5,257 nucleotides of DNA from Spartobacteria bacterium (lineage in GTDB: Bacteria > Verrucomicrobiota > Verrucomicrobiia > Chthoniobacterales > Terrimicrobiaceae): assembly GCA_947487745.1 (NCBI GenBank), contig CANKXQ010000111.1:1-5257 (forward strand), given 5' to 3'. This document shows, piece after piece, positions 1 to 5,257 of the stretch (within the stretch, counting starts at the first letter, position 1; every line of letters starts with the position of its first letter). The notes under the pieces were generated by a model, which was given only the letters and a program-made list of their open reading frames with translations, was not told the origin of the DNA and searched no databases. The position numbers were made by a program, and so were the translations under genes.

Positions 1-468
1 GCGCGCTTCTTCAAGCGTGTGGGCGACCCCGGAGCGGGCGCAGTCGAGACCGATCTCGAGCATGATGTTTTTGAAAATAAGACGATCCTCGCCGCGCTTG
101 ATGGCCTCGGCATTGGCACCGATGAGCCTGGCCCCATGCCGCTCGAGCGCGCCATTCTCAACGAGTGCCATGGCGGCATTGAGAGCAGTCTGGCCACCGA
201 GTGTCGGCAGGACGGCATCAGGCTTTTCACGCTCGAGAATTTTTTCAATGACCTCTGGAGTAATCGGCTCGATGTAGGTGCGCTGGGCAAACTCCGGATC
301 GGTCATGATTGTCGCGGGGTTCGAATTCACGAGCACGACTTCGTAGCCCTCCTCGGCAAGTGCTTTGCAGGCTTGAACGCCCGAGTAGTCGAATTCACAG
401 CCTTGTCCGATCACAATGGGACCGGAACCAATGAGGAGGATTTTTTTGATCGAAGTGTCTTTCGGCAT
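1..468 (-). CDS. carB: Carbamoyl-phosphate synthase large chain, N-terminal part (cut by window edge)
   Basis: The product makes carbamoyl phosphate from bicarbonate, ATP and ammonia supplied by the CarA glutaminase subunit, feeding pyrimidine and arginine synthesis in the cytoplasm. Reading the minus strand from the ATG at 468-466 gives 156 codons without a stop to the left edge. The full chain is usually about 1,070 residues, so only some 15% is present. Visible family motifs are the pre-ATP-grasp glycine loop [17 protein letters not shown] (residues 14-30), [12 protein letters not shown] (48-59), YIEPI (65-69) and [11 protein letters not shown] (88-98), then the start of the first ATP-grasp domain, [16 protein letters not shown] (114-129). 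Arg129 matches the ATP-contacting arginine of the E. coli enzyme. The start is chosen because MPKxTxIKKIL is the usual beginning and the frame meets a stop (TAG, bases 522-520) 17 codons upstream. No Shine-Dalgarno sequence is visible. Whether the gene is intact or split into two halves cannot be seen here. Confidence 0.97.
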   Translation of the reverse strand, partial: MPKDTSIKKILLIGSGPIVIGQGCEFDYSGVQACKALAEEGYEVVLVNSNPATIMTDPEFAQRTYIEPITPEVIEKILEREKPDAVLPTLGGQTALNAAMALVENGALERHGARLIGANAEAIKRGEDRLIFKNIMLEIGLDCARSGVAHTLEEAR

Positions 469-550
469 GGCGCGGGAGACTATGCGAACCCCGTCCCGCA
501 GGGCAACGAAATGGTTCGACTAAAAATCCGCCGCGCTTCAGAACAAAAAT
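469..550. promoter_or_regulatory. Divergent intergenic region between carB and the small ORF
   Basis: This 82-bp gap separates carB (minus) from the small plus-strand ORF, so promoters for both could lie here. On the minus strand, a weak sigma70-like pair TTGCCC (plus bases 501-506) and CATAGT (plus bases 479-484) is spaced 16 bp apart. The second box ends only 10 bp before the carB ATG, so use of this pair would give an almost leaderless carB mRNA. Each box matches only four of six consensus bases. On the plus strand the sequence just before the small ORF is A-rich (gaacaaaaat) but I see no good promoter pair. The designation rests mainly on gene arrangement. Confidence 0.3.
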
Positions 551-853
551 ATGGAACAACGCAAATACAGCACCGGCACCAAGGGGCGACTGAAAAAACA
601 CAGTGACGAGTGCCGCGAGTTCATCCACTCGCACTCCCCGAGCTTCAGCCTGGCCAATGAATTCATTGAATCCATCGACCCGGAGCGTGAGGACAGGGCT
701 TGGCAGCGGTTCATGTCCCCCGAGAGCGTCCTGCCGGAACTCGAGGCTTGGCTGCACGGCGAACCCCCGCCACCACCAAAGAACTCCCTGCATCCAAAAG
801 TGCTCACAGCCGCCCAGCTTGCCGCCGAGGGCGGCGCCGCCGATCAGGGATAG
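551..853 (+). CDS. Small uncharacterised protein (100 aa)
   Basis: I do not recognise this protein and assign no function. It is hydrophilic and highly charged, with a basic start (MEQRKYSTGTKGRLKKH), an acidic/aromatic middle (ESIDPEREDRAWQRF, about residues 40-54), a helix-like PELEAWLHGE, a run of five prolines at residues 72-76, and an Ala/Gly-rich tail. It has no signal peptide, membrane segment or cysteine pair, so it is probably cytoplasmic. By hand count 74 of 100 codons end in G or C, in line with the GC-rich third positions of the neighbouring genes, and the composition is protein-like. These points favour a real gene over the overlapping minus-strand reading frames. No Shine-Dalgarno precedes the ATG; the leader is cagaacaaaaat. 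It lies 133 bp upstream of bamA and divergent from carB, so it could be its own unit or the first gene of the bamA unit. The alternative is a chance ORF. Confidence 0.6.
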   Translation: MEQRKYSTGTKGRLKKHSDECREFIHSHSPSFSLANEFIESIDPEREDRAWQRFMSPESVLPELEAWLHGEPPPPPKNSLHPKVLTAAQLAAEGGAADQG

Positions 854-916
854 CATTTTCCCGATGGCCCGGATCAAATAAAATCCAGCTCTCAATCGCA
901 AAGGCGCACCCTTTTC

Positions 917-945
917 TTGACCTCGCGACACGGCTTCAGTATTTC
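917..945 (+). promoter_or_regulatory. Candidate sigma70-type promoter upstream of bamA
   Basis: TTGACC (917-922, five of six matches to TTGACA) is followed after 17 bp by TATTTC (940-945, only three of six matches to TATAAT). Transcription would start near 952, giving a leader of about 35 nt to the ATG at 987. It is the best-placed pair in the gap before bamA. The -10 box is poor, and TTGACC also occurs inside bamA coding sequence (for example near 2823), so the match could be chance. The -10 box partly overlaps the short repeat at 943-960. Confidence 0.3.
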
Positions 946-960
946 CGTGCCTCTGCGTCG
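943..960 (+). repeat. Degenerate copy of short 'ccgtgcctctgcgt' intergenic repeat
   Basis: ttccgtgcctctgcgtcg resembles the better copy near the right end of the window (about 5180-5211), sharing the core ccgtg-cctctg-gt in the same orientation. On the opposite strand it reads as cgcagaggcacggaaa, the 'cagaggcacgga' form seen in a dispersed intergenic repeat that I recall from many environmental bacterial genomes. It sits directly before the first possible ATG of bamA (966). It is short and imperfect, so the identification is tentative. Confidence 0.4.
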
Positions 961-986
961 CCGATATGCGCGCCGCCGCCCACACC

Positions 987-3398
987 ATGAGAATTCTCCG
1001 AAACGCCAAACACCTCTTCATTGCCCTGTTGCTTCCCCTCGCCCTCGCAACGGCCACTCCACACCTTCACGCACAGCCCACAGAAGAGTCGTCCGGACCT
1101 ATTATTAAAGACATCGCGGTCGAGACAGTCGGTGCTCCGAGTATTTCCAAAGATCGCGTTCTGGCGAACCTCGCCACGAAGGTCGGCAAGCCCTACAGCG
1201 AGCGGACCGCCGAGCAGGATGTGCGCGCTCTTTACCAGACCGGCGGCGTTTCCAATGTGCGAATCTTTGCCGAACCTCTCGGCGATGGCGTGAAAGTCAC
1301 CGTGCTCCTCCAAGGCCGCCCCGTGGTGGAGGAGGTCATCATCGAAGGCGCCCAAGACATCCCGCTCAACCGAGTGCGCCGCGACCTCGGAGTGAAACCT
1401 GGCGATGTCGTAAATGACGAAAAAATCGAGCAAGACCGCCAAAAAATCCTTACCCTCTATGAGGATCGGAATTACTCCGATGTGAATGTGCAGTATCGCG
1501 TGGAGGAAATCCCCGGAAAAAACCGCGCTCGCGTGATTTTTGCCATCACGGAAGGTCCCAAACTCATTGTCAAAAAGATCGTTTTCAATGGCAATGACTC
1601 GGTCCTATCCAAAGACCTCCGGGCCGTGATGAAGACAAAACCGCTGGATATTCTCACCTTCTTCAACAAAAGCGGACGCCTCACACCATCGCAGGTCGAA
1701 GAAGATCGCGCCGCCATCCGCACCCTCTACCAGAACAGAGGCTTTGCCGATGTCGATGTCGCGCAAATTGAAACACAACCTCTGGAAAAAGGCGGCGTAG
1801 AACTCGTCGTCAATATCACAGAAGGCACGCAATACCGGGTCAACAACATCGCCGTCGATGGCGTCAACATTGTTCCAGCAGGCGAGGTTTCCAGCCTGCT
1901 TAAAATGAATGCCGGCCAGCTCTTCACTCCGAAAGGTATGAGTGAAGACATCAAGGCCATGAGGGATTTCTACGGCAGCCGTGGCTATGTTGATATGACG
2001 ATCGCTCCCGAGGTGCTGCCGGCCAGCCCAGGGGCTGTGAATCTCACTTACCGCTTGGAAGAAGGAGTCCAGTCATACATCAACCTCGTTAATATACAAG
2101 GAAATACAAGAACACAAGACCGCGTCATCCGCCGTGAATTGGCCGTGAAGCCCGGCGAGGTTTACGACACGACGCTCGTGGATGTGAGCAAGAAGCGTCT
2201 GGAGAACCTGAACTACTTCTCCCGCGTGGAGACTCAACCGACCGACACAATCGTTCCGGGCCGCAAAGATTTGAATGTCATCGTTGAGGAGAAACGCACC
2301 GGTTCTTTCAACTTCGGCGCAGGCTTCAGCACGATCGACAGCTTGATCGGCTTTGCGGAAATCCAGCAATCCAATTTTGATGTTACGAACTGGCCGAACT
2401 TCACCGGTGGTGGCCAGCGCTTCCGCATCCGCGCCCAATACGGCCTGCTGCGTCAGGATTTCGTGGCATCCCTCACCGAACCATGGTTCCTTGGATATAA
2501 ACTCTCCGCTGGCGTCGAAGCCTACTACCGGAATGCTGACTTCCTTTCGAATGTGTATGCCCAGGAAAACGCAGGCTTCGCCTTGCAGACACGCCAGCAA
2601 GTCTGGCGCGCACTCTCCGCCCGCGCAGAATACCGCTTCGAACGCGTCGTGATTTACGATCTGGGCGACGACCTCTACAACGACTATTATGGCGCCAATG
2701 GCGTATTTGGAGGAACCAGCAGCAACGGAAAATATGGCCCCGTCATCAAGGACTCCGAAGGCACCTACTACAAGAGCGCCATCACCAGTTCGCTCGTTTG
2801 GGATACCCGCGATAGTCTCTTCTTGACCCGCAAGGGAGAACTCCTCGAACTCACCGGCTTCATCGCAGGCGGCTTCCTCGGAGGCACGGTCCAAGACTAC
2901 GGCATCTCGCTCGAAGGTTCAAAATACTTCCCGCTCCCATGGGACATGATTTTCATGACCAAAGCCCAAGTTGCCGTGGTCGATGGCTGGGGTGGCGGCG
3001 AGTCGAATGAAGACGACGGCTACGGAAACGGCGTTCCGATTTTTGACCGCCTCTACCTGGGCGGTGCCAACAATATGCGAGGCTTCGACTTCCGCGAGGT
3101 CGGCCCTGTGGATGTCGATGACAACCCGATCGGCGGCAACTCGCTCGCCTATGTGACACTGGAACTCACCTTCCCTATCATCAGTCGCGTCCGCGGCGCG
3201 GTCTTCACCGATGCCGGCTTCGTGAACTCGGATGCCTACGATTTCGGAAGTGCAGGCGCCAATGTGGACGTGGGCTTCGGTCTGCGACTCGACCTGCCAA
3301 TCGGCCCGATCCGCGTCGATTATGGTATCCCGGTTGTCTATGACAGCTGGAACGGCCCTCCCGGAAAGTTCAATTTCAACATCGGATACCAATTCTAA
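987..3398 (+). CDS. bamA: Outer membrane protein assembly factor BamA (Omp85)
   Basis: BamA is the central outer-membrane insertase that folds beta-barrel proteins. From the ATG at 987 the product is 803 residues, close to E. coli BamA (810). Residues 1-29 form a signal peptide: basic MRILRNAK, a Leu/Ala core, and likely cleavage after HLHA. Five POTRA repeats follow at about 37-112, 113-191, 192-281, 282-361 and 362-437, several ending in the typical ITEG/LEEG strand turn. The barrel runs from about 438 to the end. It contains the loop-6 signature as MRGF (residues 697-700) instead of the usual VRGF/IRGF, and it ends in the strand FNFNIGYQF with the C-terminal Phe expected of an outer-membrane beta-signal. 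An in-frame ATG at 966 would add seven residues (MRAAAHT). I prefer 987 because it gives a cleaner signal peptide, but neither start has a Shine-Dalgarno sequence. skp and lpxD follow on the same strand, fitting a shared role in envelope assembly. Confidence 0.97.
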   Translation: MRILRNAKHLFIALLLPLALATATPHLHAQPTEESSGPIIKDIAVETVGAPSISKDRVLANLATKVGKPYSERTAEQDVRALYQTGGVSNVRIFAEPLGDGVKVTVLLQGRPVVEEVIIEGAQDIPLNRVRRDLGVKPGDVVNDEKIEQDRQKILTLYEDRNYSDVNVQYRVEEIPGKNRARVIFAITEGPKLIVKKIVFNGNDSVLSKDLRAVMKTKPLDILTFFNKSGRLTPSQVEEDRAAIRTLYQNRGFADVDVAQIETQPLEKGGVELVVNITEGTQYRVNNIAVDGVNIVPAGEVSSLLKMNAGQLFTPKGMSEDIKAMRDFYGSRGYVDMTIAPEVLPASPGAVNLTYRLEEGVQSYINLVNIQGNTRTQDRVIRRELAVKPGEVYDTTLVDVSKKRLENLNYFSRVETQPTDTIVPGRKDLNVIVEEKRTGSFNFGAGFSTIDSLIGFAEIQQSNFDVTNWPNFTGGGQRFRIRAQYGLLRQDFVASLTEPWFLGYKLSAGVEAYYRNADFLSNVYAQENAGFALQTRQQVWRALSARAEYRFERVVIYDLGDDLYNDYYGANGVFGGTSSNGKYGPVIKDSEGTYYKSAITSSLVWDTRDSLFLTRKGELLELTGFIAGGFLGGTVQDYGISLEGSKYFPLPWDMIFMTKAQVAVVDGWGGGESNEDDGYGNGVPIFDRLYLGGANNMRGFDFREVGPVDVDDNPIGGNSLAYVTLELTFPIISRVRGAVFTDAGFVNSDAYDFGSAGANVDVGFGLRLDLPIGPIRVDYGIPVVYDSWNGPPGKFNFNIGYQF

Positions 3399-3499
3399 CA
3401 CCGAGGTTGCAGTCGTTCTACGACCTTGACCAAACCAAGCTCCCGTGCCATTTACCCCCGGACATTCATTTTAACCCAACAACCAAAATACAAACCACA
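3399..3499 (+). promoter_or_regulatory. bamA-skp spacer with G-free leader and weak promoter candidate
   Basis: This 101-bp spacer contains a small perfect hairpin (GTCGT 3412-3416, loop TCT, ACGAC 3420-3424) with no T run after it, so it is not a convincing terminator. TTGACC at 3426-3431 is followed after 17 bp by CATTTA, a poor -10 box. From 3462 to 3499 the plus strand contains no G at all and is rich in A and C, ending caaaccaca directly before the skp ATG. Such a leader cannot form a Shine-Dalgarno pairing and should be largely unstructured. Read-through from bamA is the simplest interpretation, with an internal promoter possible. Confidence 0.35.
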
Positions 3500-4096
3500 A
3501 TGTTCAAACCACTACTCTCAGCAGCCATTCTCACCACCGCCGTGCTCGCGTTCGCGCCATCCGCCAACGCCCAGATGAAGGTCGGCATTCTCGATATGAA
3601 CGCCGTCTTCACCCAATACTACCGCACCAAGGATGCCGAGGCCAAACTCAACGAATCCCGCGCCGCCGCGAAAAAAGAACTCGATGACCGCCTCGAAACC
3701 CTCAAGAAGGCGATGGAAGAGATCAACAAAATCAACGCCGATCTCGAAAAACCCGAACTCAGCAAAGACGCCAAGGATAAAGCTGCCAAATCGCGTGATG
3801 AAAAAGTCGCCGAAGCCCGCAACCTCGATCGAGAAATCGCGGAATTCCGTGGCACCCGCGAGCGCCAACTTCAAGAGCAGTTCGTCCGCATGCGCAAAGA
3901 CATCATCGACGACATCATGAAGATCGTTAACGACAAGGTCAAAAGCGCAGCCTACGACATCGTCCTCGACAAATCCGGCATGAGCATGGGCCAAGTCCCC
4001 GTCGTTCTCTTCTCCGCACCGAACCTCGATTTCAGCAAAGACATCATCGACACGCTGAACAAGGACGCTGGCAAGGCTGCTGCCCCCAAGAAGTAA
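3500..4096 (+). CDS. skp: OmpH/Skp-family periplasmic chaperone
   Basis: Skp/OmpH proteins are periplasmic holdases that keep unfolded outer-membrane proteins soluble on the way to the BAM machinery. The product is 198 residues. A clear signal peptide (MFKPLLSAAILTTAVLAFAP, cleavage after SANA at residue 24) fixes the start at 3500; an upstream in-frame ATG at 3407 would bury it behind 31 unlikely residues. The mature protein opens with the OmpH-type strand MKVGILDMNAVFTQYY (26-41). A long, highly charged helical hairpin follows (about 44-145), its two arms meeting near KPELSKDAK (84-92). It closes with a short beta region around YDIVLDKSG (152-160) and VPVVLF (166-171), then a Lys/Ala tail. 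This order (strand, long coiled-coil tentacle, strands) is the Skp fold. It lies between bamA and lpxD, the usual neighbourhood, and its stop overlaps the lpxD start. It is longer than E. coli Skp (161 with signal), mainly through the coiled coil and tail. Exact functional equivalence to Skp is inferred. Confidence 0.93.
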   Translation: MFKPLLSAAILTTAVLAFAPSANAQMKVGILDMNAVFTQYYRTKDAEAKLNESRAAAKKELDDRLETLKKAMEEINKINADLEKPELSKDAKDKAAKSRDEKVAEARNLDREIAEFRGTRERQLQEQFVRMRKDIIDDIMKIVNDKVKSAAYDIVLDKSGMSMGQVPVVLFSAPNLDFSKDIIDTLNKDAGKAAAPKK

Positions 4097-5109
4097 TGAC
4101 TCTCCGTGACCTCGCCGGGCGTGTGAACGCCCGGCTCGCTCCGGAAGCGGGGGATGTCGAGATCTCGAATGTGGCCTCCTTGGCCGACGCCAATCCAGGA
4201 GACATCTCTTTTTTCGGAAACCCCAAGTATATCAACGCGCTGAGGAAGACTCGCGCAACGGCCGTTCTTCTTCCGGAGTCCTTTACCGAGGAGATTCCAA
4301 CCCACGGCCTGTTTGTGCCAGATCCAGCGGCGGCGTTTGCACAGATTCTTCCTCTCTTCACCCCGCAACCCATTGTTCGGGAGCCAGGCATTCATCCGAC
4401 TGCGATCATTTCGCCGGATGCAGAGATCGGCGAGGCTTGTTCCATCGGAGCCCATGTGGTGATCGAAGCGGGAGCCAAAGTTGGTGCCCGATCCGTCATT
4501 GAAGCCCGGTGTTTTATCGGACAACAAAGCACATTGGGCGAAAACTGCCATCTTCACCCAAATGTTACAGTCCGTGAGCGTTGCCGCATCGGCAACCAGG
4601 TCATTCTTCATTGCGGAGTCGTGGTGGGAGCCGATGGTTTTGGCTATGAATTCCGCGATGGGAAACAGCAGAAAATCCCACAAACTGGCACCGTGCAGAT
4701 CGACGACGATGTCGAAATCGGTGCCAACTCCGCCGTGGACCGCGCCCGCTTCGGCCGCACTTGGATTCAACGCGGCACGAAAATCGACAACCTCGTCCAG
4801 ATCGGCCACAACGTAACGATTGGCGAGCATTGCATCCTCTGCGCCCAAGTTGGCATCTCCGGCAGCACCCGCATCGGAAATTACGTCACGCTCGCCGGCA
4901 AGGTCGGCCTCAGTGGACACATCGAGATCGGCGACCAAGGCATGAATGGCGCCATGTCTGGTTTGGCCAAAAATGTGCCGTCAAAAACAATCATGTTCGG
5001 CGCCCCGGCCCAACCCATCCGCGAATACAAAGAAAACTACGCTCTGCTGAAAAACATCCGCAAGCTCTACAATCGCGTCAAAGCTCTCGAGGCCAAAAGT
5101 CCCGAGTAG
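4096..5109 (+). CDS. lpxD: UDP-3-O-acyl-glucosamine N-acyltransferase LpxD
   Basis: LpxD transfers a hydroxyacyl chain from acyl-carrier protein to the 2-amino group of UDP-3-O-acyl-glucosamine, the third step of lipid A synthesis, on the cytoplasmic side. The 337-residue product is typical in length (E. coli 341). The N-terminal uridine-binding domain covers about residues 1-95, with ISFFGNPKY (37-45) and the following A-x-AVLL. From about 99 a left-handed beta-helix of hexapeptide repeats runs to about 290. It includes GADGFGYE (178-185), KIDNLVQIGHN (229-239) with His238 aligning to the catalytic His239 of E. coli, and GAPAQP near 302-307. A C-terminal helix (about 309-334) ends the protein. 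The ATG shares its A with the last base of the skp TAA (TAATG), implying translational coupling; only a weak purine stretch (aagaag) lies upstream. Seven cysteines (115, 139, 151, 163, 173, 246, 249) seem many for a cytoplasmic enzyme of this size. Confidence 0.98.
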   Translation: MTLRDLAGRVNARLAPEAGDVEISNVASLADANPGDISFFGNPKYINALRKTRATAVLLPESFTEEIPTHGLFVPDPAAAFAQILPLFTPQPIVREPGIHPTAIISPDAEIGEACSIGAHVVIEAGAKVGARSVIEARCFIGQQSTLGENCHLHPNVTVRERCRIGNQVILHCGVVVGADGFGYEFRDGKQQKIPQTGTVQIDDDVEIGANSAVDRARFGRTWIQRGTKIDNLVQIGHNVTIGEHCILCAQVGISGSTRIGNYVTLAGKVGLSGHIEIGDQGMNGAMSGLAKNVPSKTIMFGAPAQPIREYKENYALLKNIRKLYNRVKALEAKSPE

Positions 5110-5257
5110 TGCATGCATCACGAAAACAGTTTTTTTTGACAGAATGTGAGGAATTCCCATGCAGTTGCCGACTCCTCATCCTCCGTGCTCTCCGTGTCCT
5201 CTGTGGTTAAAATTGCTGATTTCGGGGGCATCCCGCTGCCTTGATGACCACGCCTGA
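5110..5257. other. Noncoding tail after lpxD
   Basis: This 148-bp stretch has no supportable gene. It contains an 8-bp palindrome TGCATGCA (5110-5117), a run of eight T (5130-5137) leading into a perfect -35-like TTGACA (5136-5141) without a matching -10 box 16-18 bp on, and then the short repeat near 5180-5211. The T run lacks a solid GC stem immediately upstream, so an intrinsic terminator is doubtful. An ATG at 5244 near the edge could open a following gene, but only four full codons are visible. Confidence 0.5.
5180..5211 (+). repeat. Short dispersed intergenic repeat ('ctccgtg...cctctgtggttaaa')
   Basis: The sequence shows internal near-repetition: cctccgtgct, then ctccgtgtc, then ctctgtggttaaa, a roughly 9-10-base period. 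On the minus strand it reads ttaaccacagaggacacgg followed by agagcacggagg, and its translations have the look of repeat-derived frames (for example LTTEDTESTED). I recall this motif family as a multi-copy intergenic element in diverse environmental bacteria, including PVC members. That is from memory and not verified here. A degenerate copy in the same orientation lies at 943-960, on the other side of bamA-skp-lpxD. Confidence 0.6.

Noticed and set aside
821..865. Possible terminator at the end of the small ORF: a perfect GCCGCC-gag-GGCGGC hairpin (821-835) and an imperfect ATC-a-GGGA / TCCC-GAT hairpin (843-865)
   Set aside because: Neither is followed by a T run. The first lies inside the coding region and could simply reflect Ala/Gly codons, so termination here is not supported.
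395..1057. 220-codon minus-strand frame overlapping carB's start, the small ORF and the start of bamA
   Set aside because: It overlaps carB and bamA coding sequence in a different frame or strand, has low-complexity Arg/Gly/Trp stretches, and includes translated repeat sequence (ATQRHGNTEA). The plus-strand frame at 551-853 has better coding character.
2073..2894. 273-codon minus-strand frame inside bamA
   Set aside because: It is antisense to a well-supported BamA reading frame and arises from GC-rich codon structure; no recognisable protein features.
3952..4938. 328-codon minus-strand frame antisense to lpxD and the end of skp
   Set aside because: LpxD motifs on the plus strand are unambiguous. 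The antisense product is a compositional shadow without domain features.
5110..5141. Intrinsic terminator after lpxD based on the eight-T run at 5130-5137
   Set aside because: No stable GC-rich stem lies directly upstream. The TGCATGCA palindrome has no loop and is 12 bases away, and the CTCG/CGAG pairing is farther off in the lpxD coding end with a mismatch.
5136..5165. Promoter from the perfect TTGACA at 5136-5141
   Set aside because: The hexamers at 16-18 bp spacing (CATGCA, ATGCAG, TGCAGT) do not resemble TATAAT.
5244..5257. Start of a following plus-strand gene at the ATG near the right edge
   Set aside because: Only four complete codons are visible, with no supporting ribosome site or homology.
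1..5257. CRISPR array, tRNA/rRNA genes, transposase or phage genes
   Set aside because: I saw no spaced direct repeats of CRISPR type, no cloverleaf or rRNA-like sequence, and no mobile-element proteins. All long frames are accounted for by core envelope and carB genes.

Overview
The window is most likely a chromosomal fragment of a Gram-negative bacterium of the Verrucomicrobiota, or at least the PVC superphylum. This is my judgement from the style of the proteins. The OmpH/Skp-like chaperone, with its MNAVFTQYY-type start and long charged coiled coil, looks like verrucomicrobial homologues I know. The starts have no clear Shine-Dalgarno sequence, and G/C-ending codons dominate. No rRNA or other strict taxonomic marker is present, so the phylum is an inference.

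Layout: bases 1-468 hold the first 156 codons of carB (carbamoyl-phosphate synthase large chain) on the minus strand, running off the left edge. After an 82-bp divergent gap comes a 100-codon plus-strand ORF (551-853) that looks coding but that I do not recognise. A short noncoding stretch (854-986) carries a weak promoter candidate and a degenerate copy of a short 'ccgtgcctctgcgt' repeat. Then come three plus-strand genes of outer-membrane assembly: bamA (987-3398), an ompH/skp-type periplasmic chaperone (3500-4096) and lpxD (4096-5109). The last 148 bp hold an eight-base T run and a better copy of the same short repeat (about 5180-5211), with no supportable gene.

How the genes fit together: BamA is the Omp85 insertase that folds beta-barrel proteins into the outer membrane. 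Skp/OmpH holds unfolded outer-membrane proteins in the periplasm on their way to BamA. LpxD performs the N-acylation step of lipid A synthesis. The block therefore couples barrel assembly with LPS synthesis, as in the conserved bamA-skp-lpxD order of many Gram-negative bacteria. The skp stop and the lpxD start overlap (TAATG), so those two are almost certainly co-transcribed and probably translationally coupled. carB belongs to pyrimidine/arginine synthesis and is simply a divergent neighbour.

Most of the window is ordinary core genome. I found no convincing new system. The points most worth a second look are the unrecognised small gene beside bamA, the pair of same-orientation short repeats bracketing the bamA-skp-lpxD block, and the lack of Shine-Dalgarno sequences, including a 38-nt leader without any G before skp.
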